Part shown: in pieces, positions 59,188 through 64,000 of the stretch
Position numbering within the stretch: position 1 is the first letter of the stretch
Layout: the number at the start of each line of letters is the position of its first letter
Assembly (NCBI RefSeq): GCF_020382885.2
Contig: NC_058512.1
Coordinates: 876,501 to 940,500 of the forward strand
Length of the DNA: 64,000 nucleotides
Direction: 5' to 3'
DNA from: Scatophagus argus
Lineage: Eukaryota; Chordata; Actinopteri; Scatophagidae
Notes under the pieces: model-generated
The model's input: the letters and a program-made list of their open reading frames with translations, nothing else
What the model was told of the DNA's origin: nothing
Databases searched by the model: none
Made by a program: the position numbers and the translations under genes

Positions 59188-61554
59188 GGTCATTGGAACT
59201 GAAGTGATTCTGCTGATGATGACTTCCTTGCTGTTTACAGAATCTGGCATGAAAACATCTTATCACACGGTGCGCGCTGCCGTCGTACGTGTTCGCCGCA
59301 TTTGTCGAGCAACGTTGGCTTGTCCGGCAGTCGATACTTTTTATTGTGCTGTGACTCGAAATCAACCCAACAGATTGGTCACCAAAACACTCCTGATCGT
59401 TTCCGACACCGAGTTGGGTTATCCAAGTGTTCTCAGCTGGATTTACTATCGACGTGGCTTTTTCCTGCAGATCTGGAATCTGTGTTTTTAATCCAACGAA
59501 AAAGGGAATGTGAAACATGCTCCACAAGATTTTTTATGTGATTCTTATGCATTTGACCATCTTAATGTTCTTCCTGCATTTTCCTTTTTATATATTGTTT
59601 GTCAATGGATATGCATTTTTAAAACTGTTTTTTTCCACCCCATGTGGGTTCACTGTATCTGTGGCACAAGAGCTTATGTGTATGTAATCATTGTTTCTTT
59701 CTTCATTTGAGTTACTGTAAAATGTCCATCATCCTGGTTTTGATGTCAGCTGTGTGTGCAATAACAGGAACTGTTATAACACAACCTGAGTTGTTTGTGT
59801 GGTCTTACTTTATAACACTGAAATGATAAGTCTGGGTGATGTGTCTGACTTCCTGTCTGTGGCTCTCAGGTCTAAGCCCATTGGCTCCTGCTCTGCTTTT
59901 GTGATGAATCAAAGGTCTATTGATCCATTGGTGTGATGAACCCACAGAAAGTTCCTCAAAGATCTACTGAGCGATTTAGCTTGTTTAAATATTAAATAGC
60001 AAAGTAGACTGTTATTTTAATGTGTGTCATATCCCAGTCACATGAAATGTCAAGCTACTATTGTTGACTATTTCGCGTCAACAAAAATATTTCATTGGTG
60101 GCTATTTAGGCCAACACGTATGAATTACTTTAGTGCAAAACATTGCACAATAATATATGTATTTACTGCACCACTTCTGAATAATAATAAGATCACAGTT
60201 CGGAATGAACAAGATATAACCCCTTTTATTGTGCTCTCATGGGACTGAAACTGTGGTGTATTAGCGATTTGCTCTGATTTTAACTGCTTGGATTTCTGCA
60301 AACCACCAGATGTCACTGTGCTGCCGAGTTTAGTCCTGACGCTTCAACAAAGAAAAAACTAGCCCACAAGCTTCACGAGGCTTCATCTGCTCATGTAGTA
60401 AACCACTAGCTGGTGAACATAAAGAGACAAATATTCATCACCAGTTGGTGGAAACCAAAAACAGTAAGAAAGAGTGGATATTAGATGGCATCAGGTGGAC
60501 ACCAACACCACTGCAGTGGAATCATTATATTGCTCCATGACTGCTGATGTGTAAACAGGCTACCGTTAGCAAATACTTCAGTCATATCAGCTTCACAGGA
60601 TCATAGTAGATTTGTCTGGGACTATTTTCAGAGGAGGTTGAATCTGTATTTGGTACTCCACTGAGTATCTGGGGCAGCACGACCGTGTGTGTGCGGTGAT
60701 GATGAAGGAACAGGAGGACCTACTCATTGTTGATTTTGGGCTTTTCTTGGTAATTGTTGAAAATAAGAAAAATCCTGAAACTCAGCCATCATCAAGTGAA
60801 ATGCTTGTTGGTCAGCAGACGGGGCCTGCTCAATTCTGAACAGAAATTTGAACCAAAATATGCACTTTCTGAGAGGGCAGTTGTCAAAGAAAAGGATAAA
60901 GCTTCCATTTAGATTTTCAACTTTGTACTATTGTACAAAAATCAATGTGTATGTTTTGCATAAAGTGACACCTGTGTTATCCCACCATTCCCCTTTCAAA
61001 CAAACAGCCTCCTACGAACCAGCCTGAGAACATGAACCAACATAAACGCTCACGACGTCACCAACGTGCTGTCACTCGAGCTCCTAAAACAGCCCTGTGC
61101 TTTGGCAACATCCTGCACCTCACTTACAAGTCAACTGAAAGCAGCACCATGAATGGCCTTGCTGTTTTTGTGAGGAAAATGTTTGTCCAGTGAGCACCCC
61201 TCCCTTTGGAAACATGTTGAGAACATTACCACATTACCCAGGAACTGCACCTGGCACCCTCCATGAGCAGCAAAGTAAATTACAGCTCGGCTCCAGCCGA
61301 CATGAGCTTTGCTGACTTCCCTTTATAAAAATGCTGTTAACTGCTCACAAGTCATCATGATGTATTTCCGATAATCGGTGAAGTCAATGAGCCCTGAGAA
61401 AAGAGACGGAGTCAGAGTCGTGGTTTATGTACTGGTTTATTGTCCTTTTGTCTTTGGGTCCCTAAGGTTTTCATGGACTCTGCAATTATTAACAGGGCTC
61501 CTGACAGGCAAAGTTGGTCGGATGAACCCAAATTAATTTCTTTGATTGTCTTAA

Positions 61555-61911
61555 GGAATAGCTTGACACTTTGGGAAATAAATCAACTGTTTTGAAAGCT
61601 TAATGATTAACTCCAGCTTGAGAAACAAGTGATTAGCTTTGGTTAGCATAAAGACCAGAGGCAGGAAGAAACAGCTAGCGTGGTTTCAATTTAAGAAATG
61701 TGCCTAGTAGCACCTTTTAGGATTTTAGAGAAGCTGTTTCTCCATTTTCAGCCTCGGTGCTAAGCTAATCACCTGCTCGCTGTAGCCTTTTATTTAAGAG
61801 AGTGGCGTCAATCTGCATCTCTACATTGTACTAATCAGCGCATTATCATTTCTTCAATCTGTACACAACCGGACATGCTCAGGTGAGGGTTAAAAAATGT
61901 CAAACTATTCC
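61555..61911. mobile_element. small non-autonomous inverted-repeat element (MITE-like)
   Basis: The left end GGAATAGCTTGACACTTTGG is the near-inverted complement of the right end AAAAAATGTCAAACTATTCC. Inside are TTAGCATAAAGACCAGAGGC and GAAACAGCTAGCGTGG, and on the other strand TTAGCTTAGCACCGAGGC. It has no coding capacity. It is the fullest copy of a family also seen at 34715-34860 and 36865-37060. The left flank is TTAA; a target-site duplication is not clear. Confidence 0.75.
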
Positions 61912-62965
61912 TTTTACAAACTGAAACTTTAGGTTGAGCAAGCGATTCTGGAGAATGAGACTCAATAATCTTCTCTTCCTGCATAATCACTCACTCCCTT
62001 TTAAATTTGTTTGAGGATCATTTACAATAACTGACCTTGTGTTTACTTCACAGCTGTTTTTAAAATCAACATTTGATTTCCCACATAGTCGTTGGCTAAT
62101 CATTATAGAAAGTTATTTTTATGAGTGTGTTTGGCAGTTCAGTGATAAGTCTAGTAGACTGTTCAGTGGCGTCAAAGGCGGAGCCAAGTAAAACCTGCAC
62201 AGGCCCGAGTGGATGACCTAAGCCAGAGTCCAAGTCAGCTGTGACCTTAAACATTGAGCTTACACTTGATCGGTGTGCTCTCTGGTACCCTTACATGGAA
62301 GGAGTGCAGGAGTTATTAGCATTTTGAATGTATTGTATTTCTGTCTCATTCAGCAGGCTGGTGCAGGTTGGCTGCAGGCCTGCTGGATCTGATCTGTGCT
62401 TTGGAGACAGGTCGGCCGTTGCAGAGCTCAGATAGCAATCAGGGAACCATTTGCTGCCAGGAAAACCAGCTCACTCAGGGCCTGGCGTTGGCCCATTTGT
62501 GATCTCAGCACTCCTTACGTTGTGTTCCCTATGCAAACCTTAAGGGGGAGTCAGTTTCTAACTGTTCATCTAAAATTTTCGCCATCTCTTCAGTGTCTTC
62601 TGTATGATCCAACGTCACATTTGGAACCTGCCTTAAGTTTAGATTCATGCTCGATTTTAGTGTAGTTTTCGTCATGCCTTTTAAAATCAGAACGTTGGAC
62701 AAACTGTGGAGGTTGTATGAATGCATACAAAGTCAATGAAAAGATTTGACAAGATGTATTTGTTTTCTACTTGATGTTGTTGAAGTTGTTAAAATGCTTC
62801 AACTTAAATGACTCTGCTTCATAAACATATCGAAAATGAGGGAGACTGGAGGGAAATACCCTGAGTTTCTGCTTAGTTTACAGTTCATTCAGTAGCTGAG
62901 CTTCAGACAAACTCACACAGACTCTCCTACAGTCAGTCCATGTGTCTGTTGCTGGCTAGCTTACA

Positions 62966-62984
62966 GCTAGCTAGCTAGCTAGCT
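62966..62984. repeat. (AGCT)n short tandem repeat
   Basis: Nearly five perfect self-complementary AGCT units in tandem. Confidence 0.85.
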
Positions 62985-64000
62985 AACATCTGTACAGTTG
63001 ATGAAAGATTGGAAAGGTTTGCATTGGGAGCTGTAGGCTAACACGTTAACGTAGTCACGTATAGAGGGGCTGAGGTCACAGATCACCATAAGAAACTACA
63101 GCATGTATCAAAAATAGCAGTTTATCAAGGCGCTACATAGTGTGTGTAGATCAACACAGACAGCTACTTGTAGAAGCTAAGTCATGCTCTGAAGTCTACG
63201 ATGAAGCCAAACGGAGATACAGCTGCAAAGCTTTTCTTTACTGTCAGCTTGTAGAGCGACTCTGCAGCACAACAATGTTTTCATTCATGCCAGGCATTTT
63301 CTGTTGCTGCATAGGATGAGATTTCCTCCTTTAGGCTTCTTCTACATGTTTAGTGCAAAGTTCATATCTTTTTACGACTTTAGCATTTGTGTATTTCTTC
63401 CACTGTTGTGTTATGTTTTATGTAAACCAAAGAGACTCGGATAGTTTGACCAAAAGACAAAAAATGATAATGTAAATAATTCTATAGTTTATCAAAAATT
63501 GTCATAAACAGAAAGATATTTCTAGATAATAACATTCTACATAGTTAGGAAACAAAACAATGCTAACAGTTGGATGTTCCTTTTTCTTATTCGTTTCAGC
63601 ACTGATGTTTGGTCCAACACATTTGTATAAAAACATAAAATACTGCACGGTATGATGAAGTACAAAGTACCAATCGTAGCACCTTGTTACATCTGGACAA
63701 CAAAGGTCAGGTTTGTTGTGCTAGGCTTGTGTTCCTACCTGACGAGTATCACAGGATTTGAGCTTTCTTTCCTTCTTATCGTGTGTTTCCAGCGTCGTGG
63801 CTGTGCTGATGTTCTTCCAGGTCTCAAACAAAACCAGATAAGTGCCCAAAGTATTCGTCCAACCACGAGCTGTTTTGCTGCGAAACTCAGCTCAGACGTG
63901 TCGTTCGTTGTAAGAAGACATGCCCAGTCCTTTCTTGAATGACAGTATGGCTGTAGCTTAGATCCAACCCCCCACCTCCTTCAAAGGCATTGATTAAATA

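Larger units (their letters stand above)
59830..64000. other. intergenic spacer downstream of versican
   Basis: No coding exon with family features is seen on either strand. The stretch holds the inverted-repeat element at 61555-61911 and a small (AGCT)n run at 62966-62984. In vertebrates hapln1 usually follows versican; none of its Ig or Link exons is visible, so it would lie beyond the window. Confidence 0.5.

Noticed and set aside
59090-59527. Open frames on both strands just after the versican polyadenylation signal
   Set aside because: No family signature, no start context or splice signals; more likely UTR or spacer.
62966-62984. AGCT run as a regulatory palindrome
   Set aside because: Short simple repeat in spacer without supporting context.

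Overview
This window is nuclear DNA of a bony fish, most likely a spiny-rayed (percomorph-type) teleost. The coding regions are split into short exons with GT-AG introns. The proteins are clear vertebrate orthologues with fish-like features. The spacers carry tRNA-derived SINEs, small inverted-repeat elements, 'AGTAC'-rich repeats and many (CA)n microsatellites. I rebuilt five genes exon by exon, and for the four spliced ones every junction keeps frame from start to stop. All calls come from reading the sequence; no database search was run.

Layout. At 177-250 there may be the last exon of an unidentified gene entering from the left. At 3475-5055 (minus) is an intronless alpha-2 adrenergic receptor, called adra2b. 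At 9183-11499 (minus) is a ten-exon astacin metalloprotease, called astl. At 12406-13838 (plus) is zcchc9, a four-zinc-knuckle protein in five coding exons. The stretch from 13.9 to 22.0 kb holds no recognisable gene. From 24320 to 37753 (plus) is xrcc4, the non-homologous end-joining scaffold, in seven coding exons with a probable non-coding first exon ending at 22142. From 39659 to 57719 (plus) is versican (vcan), a large hyaluronan-binding proteoglycan, in 15 coding exons after a non-coding first exon ending at 38881. From about 59.2 kb to the end I see only spacer DNA, including one well-bounded inverted-repeat element.

The genes do not form a pathway. In mammals adra2b and astl are neighbours (human 2q11), and zcchc9, xrcc4 and vcan lie together on another chromosome (human 5q14). 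The window therefore shows two conserved gene blocks joined between 11.5 and 12.4 kb.

The most interesting signals are in versican and xrcc4. Versican is compact (1555 codons against about 3400 in human). Its GAG-beta region is split by a 391-bp intron that ends ten codons before a conserved ADAMTS-type Glu-Ala cleavage site. An RGD tripeptide follows that bond directly, so cleavage would give a new N-terminus starting Ala-Arg-Gly-Asp. In xrcc4 the last exon is preceded by a pure (TG)n run in place of a normal polypyrimidine tract. I found no wholly new biological system.
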